Assembly (NCBI GenBank): GCA_014338405.1
Contig: JTDE01000448.1
Location: 177,109-241,108 of the forward strand
DNA length: 64,000 bases
Origin: Paragonimus skrjabini miyazakii
Taxonomy: Eukaryota > Platyhelminthes > Trematoda > Plagiorchiida > Troglotrematidae
Direction of reading: 5' to 3'
Part shown: positions 1-13,213 of the stretch, one piece after another
Layout of the letters: each line of letters opens with the position of its first letter
Numbering within the stretch: the stretch's first letter is position 1
Notes under the pieces: model-generated
Databases searched by the model: none
What the model was told of the DNA's origin: nothing
Seen by the model: the letters and a program-made list of their open reading frames with translations, nothing else
Program-made: the position numbers and the translations under genes

Positions 1-1778
1 CTTAGTGCCTAACTGGGAGGTTGTTCTCTCCTATTCTTTTGACACGTTTGCGTTCTTTAAAACCTTTTGTTCAGCGACCAATTGGACTACCGATCCGAGC
101 ACCCAATTGATTACTTATTATTTAGCAAGCTGTGATGGTCATTTGTATTTGATTTTTGTCACCTTTCACACAATGCTACAATCAACGTTCTGTTAGTCAC
201 GATTCCCTCCTCTATCTATAACAAACTTAGTTCGATTACTCAAGAGTTGAAAAACCGGGTGGCACTTTTTCACTTCAAAATACACGTATGTCAAATGTTG
301 TGCCCCCAAACTGTATTGGTGATTCTGGCCCGTTTCAGTGTTACCTCGCAATGATTGTTTAATAGACTGCGAGTTCCAGGCTGTATACTAACTATTACCT
401 ATCAGCGCTTTGTGGATTAAATGTATTGTAATCGCTCCGTTTTAGACAGATTCGAGATAAACCATATAAGCACGTTATAAGTATGACTGGATAATATGCG
501 TCTCGTATCGTTGCAATAGTGGTCTGAGCGATCTAAGAGAGGTGGGGGAAACCACGCAAAATCTCATAAGAATATTCTGAAAGGTTGAATTACAATCTGC
601 ATTACAAGTCTGATTATTTCAAAACCCAAACAGTGCGGACGGTCCTTATGAGAAAGTTGAAACATTGGGCCCCTTTCTAATGGGTAGATCATTCACAGCA
701 GTGTGTTCAGAAAATATACATCATGTTGAAGCTTCATTTCACGTCTTCAACTTGGCCACAGACATGGGACAGTAGAAGTTCGGAAACACAGATAATCGAA
801 CGTTTGTTTCCAAAATATGATCTTCGGTTTATTTTTCAGTTTAAATATGATTGATTGCGTGAGAAATTCTGCCCCCTTCATTTGCATAATTTAGTATGTG
901 CACAAACGTGATACTTGCTCTTTTGTTATCCTGGCGCATAACAACCTCTAGCATCAAATGTACTTCAGTGTTGTAGCTGACGACTAAAATCAAATGTAAG
1001 CCTAACTGCTACAAAACACTAATAACTCTGATTGTAAAACGACGGCAGATTCAGCATATTCCTCACATTCATAACTGAATTCAGATTCGAATCAACCGTC
1101 TTCATTAATCTGACAACATAGCAGTTAGTTACCTCATAAACAAATCAGAAATATGTAACAGACATGGGTAGAAAGAGTACACTCTCATAAAAATCTAAGT
1201 GAAACTCTAAACAGGAACCAGAGATGATAACCCAATAGAAGAAGGGTAGATAGACAGATTCAGCTCAGGAAGAGCGAGCTTTATTATAGATGCACATTCA
1301 CCAATTTTCTCCAAAACTTTGAAGTTAGATTTAATTGCACAAAAGTAAGTTAGGTGTCTCATTATAGTCAACAGGATGGGAGTCAATGCATACATAGTCG
1401 TGCATAAGACAAATTCGAGTAACAATTGTACGTGTCCAAAAGCGTTATTTAGGGCACATTTCGAAGAATGAATCATAATCGGGAGAATCTACGGTTTACG
1501 TTGTGTCTGAATGGGGATGTGTTGATCCAACGATCAACTGACGACAAAAAAAGAGGCTTGTTCTACCGAAAGTCCATCTGGACATGGTAGTATCTGCAAT
1601 AAAACAGTATTGTTCCAGTTCAATGCAAACGGGGTTTAGTGAAAAGTACACCTGATATCAAGTTTTTTCACGCGATTAATTTACTAATCGGAGCCACCTT
1701 ACCAAATTCGCTGCTAAAGCCTTATCGCCAGTCATCAATGACTCTGATGTTTTACACTTTATTTTTTTTGTATTCCCA
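1..1778. other. No gene recognised
   Basis: AT-rich sequence with only short chance reading frames (up to about 90 codons, e.g. 1207-1476 on the minus strand). None shows a recognisable motif, signal peptide or repeat relationship to the rest of the window. Confidence 0.5.
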
Positions 1779-1878
1779 NNNNNNNNNNNNNNNNNNNNNN
1801 NNNNNNNNNNNNNNNNNNNNNNNNNNNNNNNNNNNNNNNNNNNNNNNNNNNNNNNNNNNNNNNNNNNNNNNNNNNNNN
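1779..1878. other. Assembly gap (100 N)
   Basis: Exactly 100 consecutive N bases. A round number like this is normally a placeholder for a gap of unknown size, so distances across it should not be trusted. Confidence 0.98.
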
Positions 1879-2759
1879 TAGCACAAACAATCGCATATTC
1901 ACAATTGAACATTTTGATAATATTGGCACCGAACAGTCAAATAGCTTTTTCCAGTTTTGCTATATTGTTTAACTGATTTAGCAAACTAATCAGAGTATTG
2001 ATGTTTCTTCCATAAAAGAAAAAACTGTTGACATTTTGTTTTCCTTCAAGTAAAGAAATAAGTATGAGAGACTTTTAGTACATGCCCCTTCTTTCATATA
2101 AGTAATGAAATTTTACCTCTATTGCTTTGTGCTAAATGTCTGATAATTTCTTTGAGTAATTACATGTGTAAACTTTATATTATTAATGTTTCTGTCGATG
2201 CCCGGAAGCTCTCGTTTAATGTTCACCAGTTAGCTTATCTTTCCATCCTTCATAACTTGGTTTTTTGATTCGCTACAGCATGTGTGCCCCAACCCCGTCG
2301 CTGTTGTTTTCTCTGGCTTGTTGCTTATTTCCGCTAAAGATAATGCAAAACAGGGATCTCAGGGTTAATTCATTCACTATATTGCTCGCCGAGAACAGAA
2401 TGATGGCCCGATTACTAATCGCTTGTAGGATATCCGCAACACATTTAGTACGAATCAAGTCAAAACACCCGAGATAGTTGAAAGGTGGAGTATTACAACT
2501 TGCTCGTAGCTCTGCGTTATTGTCAATCCATTTATCAAGTATAATGGCCCCGTTAGATGGAAATGAGCCGCTATAATTCTGGTTTACTTGGTTTTTGTGC
2601 CATTTATTTGTAATAAATATTTAGCGTCAATATCTGTTAAACGGGAATTGTGACGAACTGAATGCAGAACGGCCTAAGGTTAACAGACAAGTGTAGGGGG
2701 GCAAAAACCATGCTTAGCACAATCAACTAACATGGCTTCGACAAACATCAACCGTCACG
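1879..2759. other. No gene recognised
   Basis: Non-repetitive AT-rich sequence between the assembly gap and the transposase relic. Only short open frames with no recognisable content. Confidence 0.45.
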
Positions 2760-3610
2760 GATTGTGAAAACGATGGTTAGATTCGAGTTATGACTTGCAA
2801 GTGGGAGGTGTCTGAAATTTGGTGAAGGTAACTGTCTGCGACTGTCTTTGACAATGCAACATGTGTCAAACGAACCGGCAGTACAGTGAAAATGAATCGT
2901 TACAAAATGGACCGGCGAATTCCATGCGAGGTAAAGGTGCTATCTGCATCTCAAACACCTCGGTATAGTTTAGGCGATTCTTGTCAGGGAAGGCTTTAAT
3001 TCCAATAAAAGATTGTTGTGAATAAGGTCAAACAAAGTACACTTGTAGGTGACTTTCACAGTCGGCATGATCTTGTACTTTTCCGGTCTTCACGAGCATT
3101 CTTAGCCATCGTGCCAAATTTTATTGCCTTATAGCCTACATGCCTACACAGCACTGTGTAGATATTTGTCTGGACTATTACGTTTACCTTGTTGTGAAGA
3201 CGAATCATGAAGCTCGCATAACACTCAAACAATCGACAAGCAAAATACCGTCGTACCGCCCGGTTATCATTGATGTTCATGCTGACGGGAATTCGGCATA
3301 ACTTCTTCACAGTGATGAACCGCTCATACAAATAGCGATTGTTAGTAGCTGTTGATACCTGTTTCGCACGCGTTTTCAAAAATGCGAGAGCCACTGTCGG
3401 GTTTGTGGAGATCCATCCCAGTATCATGTCGATTTCCGATTCATTCGCAATTTTACTTCTATGTCCTTTACGGGGTTGCGCTTCGTAACTTACACAATCG
3501 AAATGGAGCCACTTATACGCGGTCATGCAATTTAGCCCATTTAGTCGGGCTACCATGCGCCGATCATGGCCCCTTTCGAAAGCTTCAATAATGCGCCCGG
3601 GCGTATCGGG
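2760..3610 (-). pseudogene. Tc1/mariner (IS630-type) transposase relic
   Basis: An open stretch at 3056-3556 can be extended in frame to about 3608 and reads like the N-terminal half of a Tc1/mariner-type transposase. It starts with a helix-turn-helix segment (TPGRIIEAFERGHD, then VARLNGLNCMTAYKWL), followed by a basic linker (PRKGHRSKI) and a second helical segment (ESEIDMILGWISTNPTVAL). The part where the family has its first catalytic aspartate (typically a D-E-T/S-G-F-N setting) reads IRLHNKVNVIV, so the acidic residue appears to be gone. Below 3056 the frame is broken and only faint similarity continues to about 2760. The element is dead. I see no clear terminal inverted repeats. A SINE lies just beyond it. 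Family assignment rests on motif order read by eye; the 3' limit is a guess. Confidence 0.55.
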
Positions 3611-3782
3611 AATGACGCGGCTGTATTTTCGTCATTCACCCATGGCTGGTTTTGAAATACTGAAACATGTTTACGAGGCCACTTGACTGCCCCTTGTCGT
3701 AGATCACAGGCTGATCTCTGTCCCCATGGGCTGGACTCTAAACCCCGATTGGACCACACAACGACTTTGACAACTCAAGCGT

Positions 3783-4180
3783 TCATATAGATTGAGCATC
3801 ACCCACAATTGATCACAGCTGTCGCATTCCCATAGACTTTCCAGTCGGCCCCTTTCGAACAGCGGAAGCACTAGACTCGAGTTTCGCTTTCATTAGAGCT
3901 CGTCAGTAGTGCATATCATCCCCACTGCCGGGACTTGAACTTCGGACACGCTGTTCATTAGACAACCGTGTTTACCACTGTGCCACTGACCTCACATTAG
4001 GCACGACCGAATTATCACATGTGAACACTCAACCGCTTTAGTTTGTGAGTAATGATCAGTTTGCCCGATCGCCTTGAGAGGAGACACAGTTACTGTCTGT
4101 TAACTCCAATCGATGACCCCTCGACTAAGACTTCCCTCCAAGTTGAAATCACTGAAATCATTGACTTGTTGAGCGGTATT
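3783..4180 (-). repeat. SINE1 copy a (tRNA-derived, near full length)
   Basis: Longest well-preserved copy of a dispersed element seen at least seven times in the window. Read on the minus strand it has a tRNA-like head (about 3923-3995) with a pol III A box (TGGCACAGTGG) and B box (GTTCAAGTCC). A body containing the conserved blocks GAGCTCTAATGA and GAAAGGGGCCGACTGG follows, with a tail ending near CAATCTATATGA. Sequence upstream of the head (3996-4180) is shared with the copies at 25940-26221 and 27568-27940, so it belongs to the element. No acceptor stem is formed, so this is not a functional tRNA gene. A second copy follows immediately in the same orientation. Confidence 0.8.
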
Positions 4181-4372
4181 TGATTACTGACGAGTGGTAG
4201 GGGATTTTGATTTTCATATAGATTGATCATCACCCACAATTGGTCACAGCTGTCGCATTCCCATAGACTTTCCAGTCGGCCCCTTTCGAACAGCAGAAGC
4301 ACTAGACTCGAGTTTCGCTTTCATAAGAGCTCGTCAGTAGTGCATTTCATCGCCACTGCCGGGACTCAAGCA
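4181..4372 (-). repeat. SINE1 copy b (head-less)
   Basis: Same orientation as copy a and directly adjoining it. The body and tail are very similar to copy a, but homology stops at the B box, where the copy reads TGCTTGAGTCCCGGCAG instead of GGTTCAAGTCCCGGCAG. The copy at 23408-23592 has the same break and the same altered bases. The tail includes an extension (CACTCGTCAGTAATC on the minus strand) that is also seen in the copies at 15.9 and 23.4 kb. Confidence 0.8.
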
Positions 4373-7300
4373 TTCTCTCAGACATCGCCCTATCTCAGCA
4401 ACCAATGCATGCAGTCAGAATCAAAAAGTTCGCAAAACTGGACCAATCATGAACCACTTCTATAAGCTGAAAACACACTGTAGATATGACCACATCGAAA
4501 ATGCGTAACAGCTGACTGTTCGACCTGTCGAACCGGACAGTTGTGAATCTGTATTCAACGACCAACAGAAGCGGCAAATTCATGTCTCTACTAGCGGTTA
4601 ACTAAGTTCGTGAACGCTTTTTAATAGTTCAAATCTGTATTTATTAATGGTCCTATTTCTTCCGACCGTTCAAACAAAGTTCGCTAATATGCCTTGTTCA
4701 TTTTTTTGAATTCCCGCTTACTCCATAAACGACAAAGGTCGCCGGTGAGATTTGCAAGAGGAGGTGCTCTTTTTTGAAGCTATTAGGAATCATATAATTA
4801 ATTCTTTGTGGAAAATACTAAGCACTCAGTTATAAACAAACGGACTGTAGTGGGTTAACTAGGTATTAATAACTGTAATATCCAAGCCGGCCGCTTCTAC
4901 TCTGGTTGTCTGTTACGCCTGCGGACCATATCTGGGGCAATGTGGAGACACCGGGGGACAGCGCTCTTCCAAATTAGAAGTTCCAACAACGGTCCTGTGA
5001 AAGGATACAACAAGAAACAAGCATGGACCAAAGGCCCAGTAAGCCATGCACATGACTTACACAAACGTAAACTAAGACGGCGCCGATAACACAACAGCAC
5101 ACCCCGTTGCACAATTCAAACTCAGCCTGTGCGCGCTTGCTGGTTTCGACCACACGTTACATGACAGAATCCGATAAGTATTGGCATCTATCATTCATCT
5201 TAGCTTATTGTGTTCCACCATTTTATCTGCAAAAATATCAACCTTTAATATCACATTAAATTAGAGGATAAATGAGCACACCGATGAGATTTTCACCATC
5301 CCAGTCATTTCTTCTAAGTATCTCGAAATAAGCGGTCAGATAAATAAGTATTGTTTATAGTTAAAACTACATTTTCTCTATACTTCAGAATGACCTCCCA
5401 TATGTTTGTTCCAAGCTATCAATGGGCAATAGTTTTATATAATTGTACATCCAACGGATATAAACGTTGATGGCGTTGCGTGTTTCGGTTTACTGGAAAA
5501 AGAAAACGGTCCTGTTTATCTGATATATTAACGCTATGAACTCACCATTTCACCTGACAGCACAGTCTGATTTCAACACGTCTCTCAAACCTAATGTATC
5601 ACAAACGTGATTCTCCGGCACACTGTTTGCAACGTAGCGGAACGCAATTCAGGGCAATTTCGCCGAGTATGTTATAAAAACGATGCGATAATGCCTGACT
5701 GTTCTCAATGGTTACCGGTTATGAAAGATGGACTGCTAGTATCATAAAACGAAATCTATGAAAACAATAGAATCACAGTTCACGTAAACGAATTGTCGGA
5801 AAAGGAGTCATTAAACGGTCAAACCAGCTTATAGGCAGAAACGTGTTTAACCCGTAAACGATCACGTGGTTTGTATTGAAATCCACTGAGTTTTCTGTAC
5901 AATAACTTCATCACATGGACTTGCAAAAGTTATCACTATCTGACACACTAAGAAAGCATGCAAAATCCCGTGGTCTTAGCTGAGGGCACCAAAGTTGGGC
6001 CTTGATTTAAACACAGCGTAATTTTCCAATTTCTTTGAAGTTTGCTTGAGTGGTTAATGAAATGGTGGCCTTAGCGAGCGCCGCAATTGTACATTCGGAG
6101 CAACAAACGCTCCGTTTCCAGTCAGAAATTATCAGGGATACCACGATCTATCAATCCGGTCACAATATGACAGGTCATAGAGGTCCAGCACCGTCGATCG
6201 ACATACATTCGTCGAAACGTCTACCCAAAATAAACCCGCAAAAGCCTTTCATTTATTTCACGCAACGAATATCGAACGCCTCTTCGGTTGGTAATGACGG
6301 TAGCAACCCACAAATGAGGGTCACCCCTCCGCGTATAGAAACACACAATTATCAGTGCACGATTGCCCTGGTACCTAATGGATATTGACATATGTGTTTG
6401 CGATGGCATGAGTGGTTAATGTTTTTGTCTTTTGGCTTCATAGCGTCCATATAACTTTGGTATATAAACCCACTGAATTTATTGTGTATCCGATGCTATA
6501 CAGTGAAATGTGTTCAAAAAATACATTGTGCAAAAATCGCTTCTAGATTCTGTGTAAATAGACTTGTCAGGTGAATGATAATAACCCGTTAATCTTTTGC
6601 TCATTGATTCAGTGTAACTTATCTTCGGTTACCTTTATTTCACTTTGGATATTAACGAATTCACAAAATTTGCATTGAGTAACAGCAATTAAATGGACGG
6701 ATTTCATAATACAGTACATAGCTTTGCATATTTAGTTAAGACTAAACTTTTGGAACGCTCACATCGTTATACCAGATGGACCTCTTCCAGCAACACGTTT
6801 CAAGCTATCAATTTGTAAACCTCGTCATATCTCGGCCTTATATCCTGCATGTCACAACCGACAGTCTTGAACGGTCTTCTTGAAATATTATTCATCTCGG
6901 CGTTTTTTAGCCAGATGCGTTCGATGTCGTAAACTCTTGTTTCCATCAGAATTTATCCTTCCTGGGTAATACTCGCTTTCCAGTGCCCCAAACTGGCAGT
7001 TTATTCAAACTTATTATCAGATACAGATTCACAAGCTTTTACCGGTAGATGCAGTTATCAAAATAACCAGTTAGCATCTGCAGACATTAATGAGGAAATT
7101 AGCAGAAAACTCCGAACATCAAGTCATTATTTGGTCCAATATAAGTACAATCTTTTGCTCCTCCAGAATGTATTCTGCTCAGTGAACGACTGAATCATTT
7201 GTGATGATCGTCGAACGGTCCCACCAGATGCAATCTGTGGTACGCAAAATACTTGCTGGAATTACAAACTGCTACAGTTGACGCAGTCACTGAGGTTGAT

Positions 7301-10300
7301 GTTGGCATATTTACTAAATTTGATATGCAATCTCTGAGTTTGTTAACATGACTTGTATATTACTTATTTGCTTGGGGCGTTTGACGTGACTCATCGAGTT
7401 ATTCGTGAACAGTCTACTTTACATGAGAGAAGTTAAATTAAGGAATACAATTCAGAGGTGATAGAGTGGTATCATATGAAACATCAGAGTTATTGATAAG
7501 TGGATTGAGAATAACACAACGTTATGAGCAAATTGTAATAACTTACGTTTCAACCAACTTGGGTAGCCTTTCTCAAGAGTGTTGTAATCAAAAGCACATC
7601 ACAGTTTGAGAAGCAATAAATTTCGGAAAAATACACTTTCCCTTTTCGATCGCATCTATGGCCTGATATCCATACTCACAATCAACACATCCAATATGTT
7701 CGCTGTTTACGAAAGAATACCATATGTGATGTTTCAATAAACTTATTTTAGGAAGTATGCTGCTAGCATAGGTTCCTTATAGACTGGAAATAGGTCTCTT
7801 GATACAAAATTGATTTGTATAAATGAGTTTTAGTCGGTACAAATAGTAAATCGCAATTAAAGGTTCCAATAGAACTAACAAGCATCAAAACACTGTTCTT
7901 TAAAAGAACAAACTAAGATATCATTACACACACGTTCGGTAGTTTAACGGTATGCTCCTCAAGATCGGCAATATTCGGAAAAAAAGATAGGGAGAACTAT
8001 AATGATTAAATGAGAGATTAACCAATCTCCACTTCATTCTCTTTCCTGAACAAGCGAGATGCTCTGTAAAATATTGATGTGCTGTTGGAGACGAACAAGT
8101 ATAGCAGTAGTATCATTTTCCAAAAGAGTTTCTACGAGTATTACTTGTAGGCGTGTTTCGGCTTAATTAAACACTAAAATACACTACATTTAAGCTTCGA
8201 ATTCTCTGCGTAATTACTAAGCTTTACTAGTCTACGGCTAAACGCGTTGCTTCTTGTAAGTGATGGAAGTAGTCTAACAAACCGTACAGAGTATTTGCCA
8301 GTTGAATCATTGAACAGCTACATCCCGAATATCTCAAATATATCTGGGTAACCTTCAAGTTGTTTGCGATTATTCGGCTGCGACAAACTCGGCAATTTGT
8401 TCCCTTGTAGGTTCAAGAGGTTAACCTGCGAAGTCATTATGATTCATTTTTTTTGACATACTAACTGATTGACTAGCAGTTTTAAATTGTAAAACATTCT
8501 GCCTCACTCACTCACTTACATGCTTGTTTATACACTATCCGTTTCCGCAGTACAATTTCGCCCATGTGGATTACTCCTGTCTCATCTGTCTTCAGTCGTT
8601 GATATACAGACCTACATTGAGACATTCACCTATAGGTGCAAGTTTTACACCTTCTCAGAATCTCTTTAATAAACCAGTAGATTGAGTAGATTTAGACTTA
8701 CGAGTAAGAAACGCAAACGAGACACCTGGATCCAAAATACAGCAACAGAATATTCGAATGTCACATGAAGTTTAAATGGCAAACTAATTTAATCACAAAG
8801 GTTAGGTTATCATTTGTTATTCTTCACGGACGCCACTTCTTACGATCCACAACCGTCTGGAAATCAGCAAGGTAAGACCTGGACAAGTGCACTATGGGGG
8901 AGCTGTGAAAGGTCGAGCCGATGAGAATGCACTATGGTTAAAAATTAACGGTTCTATTTTTCTTAGGAAAAATAACTTTGTGCATTCGATCATCACATTT
9001 TCCAAATGTTAACATTAGGAGTTTACACGTTGCAGTTGTTTTGAAATCAAATTTCATCAAAACACCTTGATTACTTGACGTTATACTGTTCGGAGAACAA
9101 TAGAACGTTAGTTCTACATATTTCCAGAGGCAATCAGAGTGTGATTCTGTAACAATCATTTGAACAGAGGGTATTCTAAATGATAGAGTAATTCTTTATT
9201 TCCTTTCAAGAAAGGCTTACCCCTCAAACTTTACGGCTGATCAGTGGTGTCCAGCCGGGTAGAGTTACTCCGTAACATTTCATCGAGTAATAGTTTATTC
9301 CGGTGTATGATTCTAAACTACTAAAAATGGAAGCATATTTCTGCATTATGAACTTCAATCACGCATAGACAATCGACTAAAACAGATGGAATTGTGACGT
9401 TTACTTTGCATTTCAATTTTAACGAACAATGCTAACCCTTGCAACAAGAACAAACAAAAGTAAACTGTGACGCAATCTAGCGGCTTTTTATGTCAAATTG
9501 GACATTTCAGTTGTCTTTGTGATACGGTTAGTTAAGTCATTCGTGCTAATGAGTCGAACTCTGACAAAATACAGTCTCTTTCGACTCCAAACTAGGAACC
9601 GGAGGGCAGAAAGCTTCGGAATTCACTGGCTTGTTAGTTGGCTAAGTTGACTATGAAAGCTGTGATGATCTACGGTCATAAGCAGTCTACCTCGAGAGCT
9701 GCGAACCTCCTAATCCGGGACGAAAGGGATGAATTACTGAAGGTTTACTCAAATCAAACCGGCTTTAAACACAACAAATGCATAGCTTGAAACTGTGCGC
9801 ATGATGCAACCAAGTGGAATTTATGAACAGTTATGGACCGTTAGCGATTGTCATCTTGCAAGGCAGTAAATAGACAATTAAATGGAATGGTATAAAAATG
9901 AACAATTCGGAGTTCATAATGTTATTGAGAAAGACGTCTTATCGAAATAAGATTCACACTTACAAATCTATGTTTCTGCTGATATGTGTCGCATGATGGA
10001 CAGTGATTTGGGAATTATCTCAGGTAACTGGAGGGTAATTTAACAAAAACAATACCAAGGTCTGAACAATAGCTTATCATACTGGTCCCCTGTCAACATC
10101 AGTGTATCCATTGTGTTCATTCTCGATCTCCTCGTTCAGTCTGACTGTCTCGGAAGTAACTAGTGTCACTAAATCAGTCATTGTGATCTCTGTCAAAGAA
10201 ACACAAATCTGGCAAGTTTCGCTGTATCCGAAAACAGTAAAAGCTGTTTGAACTGTTCGACCTATGTTCTCCAATGATTGGTAGATAGTAACTTCTCGTT

Positions 10301-12587
10301 CATAATGAGTGAGTGTAAATTTATGTTGTTCTCAGAATAAGAATTCCATATTCACACTTATGACTTGACGAGCTTTCCAAGCAGCGTATTCGATACAACC
10401 TCCAGGTGATGCAGAACGAGCATTGTGGCAGGCTGTGTAAATAATTCACCCAAAATAATACCGGCACTAATAACAAACCCGATGAACAGTGACAAGCAAG
10501 GAAACACTTTAACTTTGATTACGAGTAAGAAAACTTATTTCACGCAAAAATCAATGTGACTGTTTGTTTAGTGTGAGTAATGAAGACGCAGGTTGTACAA
10601 AATTGGCTTAGGAGAGGAGATACGTATTTTGGTGTTTTGGCTTGTTAACAGAGAAATATTTTTAGTCCTGGTTTTCGTTCGAATGCAAATACTATGTTTG
10701 CAATGAAAGGAGAGAATTCTGGTTTCTGAAAGATGTACACAAGTCGGAGAAGTTGGAACTTTTATCTTACGAAAATAACATATAAATAAGAAGCATCTAT
10801 GAAAAAATTACCAACTGTTTCGTTTTATAGACGGAATTATGCCTCTTTGTTGGATTGTGAAATTTAACAGTGAACATTCAACTACTTTTAAGCAAAAAGT
10901 AGCAGGGATAATTCGCGGTTGTGGTTGGCCATCAAGTTACTAAGAAGGCTATACAATCAAGCGTTATAAAGACACTACATACAAGACTGTAAAATTAACG
11001 GGTATTTGTAGAGCAATAGCATATGTCAAAGATCTCTACCGAATTGTCTCACGTTGCATTGATTGGATAACAGAGTTTAATTATTCTGAAAAGGTATTGT
11101 AATCTGGCAGTATGTGAACAAACGTTAAAGTAAGACTTTTTGATGGATTACAATAACTTTTCAACAGCCTATATTTATTAGTTCGAAGATTTACACAATT
11201 CATTGATATGAAAATCGGATGTGCTGTCCTGCACTCAAATTAGCTACTGACTGACCCACTGAACAGGGGCATCACATAAAATTGTATCATACACAACGAA
11301 CAAAGTTGAATAGGCATGTGTGCTATAAAAACAGACATAAAATGCTCTTTATTGCTGAATACTTTATGAAGTATCTAACATAATAACCCACCAAATATAC
11401 ACAGCATACCTACAGTAAACAGATCCGATCTTAAAGTTGAATATGTACTCTAGTCAAATACTTTTTACTCTGACCTCAACACGTCGGTCATTTTCATGGG
11501 CTTGCAAACGAGAGTTGACGTAAACAAATGATTGTTGACGAAAAAGATGGACAGATCTCATGTGCCTAATGGATTTCTATTACAGTAGAGTTTCAGCAAT
11601 TACTGAACATGAATAAAAGTCATGATACTTGCATGACGGTTTGAATAACATTTACAAATTTTGATTACATTGGTTATTTTGCTTGTGACCACATGTGACT
11701 AGTCTGTAAAAGATGATAAAAATAAGTACAGAGTGCTCAAATTTACCTTACATAATGGGTATGTTATATAACGCCTTTAACACTTTTCTCCAGTAAGCAG
11801 AATATAGCACAGTATAATTCAAATGCAAAGATGAAATGCATCACTAGTATGCTGTAAACAAAAGCTCACCCCCATCATTTGACAACATGAGAAAACGTGA
11901 CTCGTGAGTTTGATAAGTATTTTGAAATGTGTTAAATAAACCGAATATATGTTCGTATCAAATGAACTTAGTGTATACGAGGCCCCTCGAGGTTAGGATA
12001 GGAGCCCCTTTCCTGACTCAGTGTTTCGAAAACGGTCAGTATCCGAAACACTACCAGAGAACTGTGTGACGCAATCATAACAGTCCAACAGCTATTGTTC
12101 TCAATCGTCTTGAAAAAGGCTAGCGGGACACCAAGGTGGATGATTTCTTGTAGATTAATCGAAAATTAGCTCAGTGTGAAGTTGTATCGGACGATTTGTC
12201 AGCAGAGAGTCGTGCGGATTTTGAGGCGTAAGCCCATACTATTGTGAATCAACATCAGAACCATGGAAAAGTCCAATAATTTGAATTTAATGAAACCCTG
12301 CTTCTAATTTCTGGGTAGTCCCGAACGGTGTGTTCAAAAATTCTTCACTCTGAATTTGATCAATATTTCACTTGAGATACTAACATCACAGCCTAGTTTT
12401 GTTATCCACATCGCAAGCCTGGTAAGCTTGATTCAGAAGTACAGTTTGAAAATTTAGACGATAGGTTGGTTTCATAAGATTTATCATCAGTTTTGAACAA
12501 ATAAAATTAAAAATCAACGTCGACTAATTCATTCTAGCAAATCTGAACTATAAAAATGCATGCCAAACAGTTTTCAACGGAGCAACA
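4373..12587. other. Long stretch without recognisable genes
   Basis: About 8.2 kb of AT-rich sequence. The longest open frame is 112 codons (6050-6388, +); it has no motif I recognise and is opened by a locally GC-richer patch. Other frames (4897-5112 -, 8938-9159 -, 10077-10274 -) are short and unremarkable. No repeat relationship to the named elements is visible. Enhancers or exons of an unseen large gene cannot be excluded. Confidence 0.4.
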
Positions 12588-12665
12588 TACAGATGCGCTG
12601 AACTGTTTACACAGAAATGGACACAACACGCAGATCAATCCAGAAAAAAGGTATATCGTTTAGGT
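12588..12665 (+). pseudogene. Possible tiny PLE reverse-transcriptase scrap
   Basis: The sequence reading GCTGAACTGTTTACACAG, and the ATCAATCC a short way after it, recur in the degenerate PLE at the right edge of the window (around 63795-63830), where they encode the segment after the YVDD motif (ALNCLHRN here, LLNCLHSN there). It lies upstream of, but in the wrong order relative to, the PLE fragment at 12858-13090, so it is probably a separate scrap. Weak because the match is short. Confidence 0.3.
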
Positions 12666-12857
12666 AAACAGAACTGATTATGTTGTCCGAATAGACCACA
12701 ACCTACTAGACACTTCGAAATTTATCATTATAGGATCCCGTAAATATTAACCACTGTCAATATAACGGACGATGTATAAACGTTTAGGTGAATAAAAAGA
12801 AGCATACGATTGATTCAAACACTTCCGAGCGAATTAGTCCCGTTGTAAAGATAGTCC

Positions 12858-13090
12858 CATGGCTACACGGTCAGAACTACATTCGAAAATAAGGTCTGTT
12901 TTTGAAGGTCATTTCACGGATATACAACTCACCGTACCGTGCTCTGGCCAAAGAGCTTGCCGGTTCGCCTGAACAAATCAGCCTGGAACTAGTGAAGTAT
13001 AGTCTTCAGGAAGCGTTTCATTTCACTGAGGTTCTTCACAGCCTAAGCATAAACACACGCGACTTGCCTTCTTTAGTTATGAACCTATCT
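12858..13090 (+). pseudogene. Penelope-like RT fragment (PLE-F)
   Basis: Read in frame, with one stop codon, the segment begins LHGQNYIRK, matching the conserved PLE start MYGLPKVHK. It continues IYNSPYRALAKELA, matching MSNSPQHKLAKWLA of the intact copy at 47.5-49.0 kb. The spacing to the next blocks (KYSLQEAFHFTEVL, then DLPSLVMNLSL, compared with KYCLKDSFHVAALL and MASLDIESLF) is kept almost exactly. The catalytic Asp of the first RT motif is replaced, so the fragment is inactive. The open frame continues to 13213 without further recognisable similarity. Old, isolated piece of a retroelement polymerase. Confidence 0.6.
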
Positions 13091-13213
13091 CTACAGAGAG
13101 CAATTGATCACGGGTGCAATTCTTTAACACCCAACATTGATAACAGTGTTGACAGTTGCAGCACTGACCTCTCACTTTCTGAAAAAGGAACATACCGGGA
13201 ACTTCAACCATGA

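Noticed and set aside
3923..3995. tRNA gene (minus strand) suggested by A and B boxes
   Set aside because: The A/B boxes are present but no acceptor or anticodon stem forms, and the segment recurs as the head of a dispersed element, so it is a SINE promoter. The same applies to 26073-26145 and the SINE2 heads.
6050..6388. 112-codon plus-strand frame as a gene
   Set aside because: No recognisable motif, no homologue within the window, and an opposing frame is also open, as expected for a locally GC-richer chance opening.
10077..10274. 65-codon minus-strand frame with a faint resemblance to the PLE linker (TSETV...NEEIE...NGY)
   Set aside because: The resemblance covers only a few residues with inconsistent spacing; no neighbouring PLE block was found.
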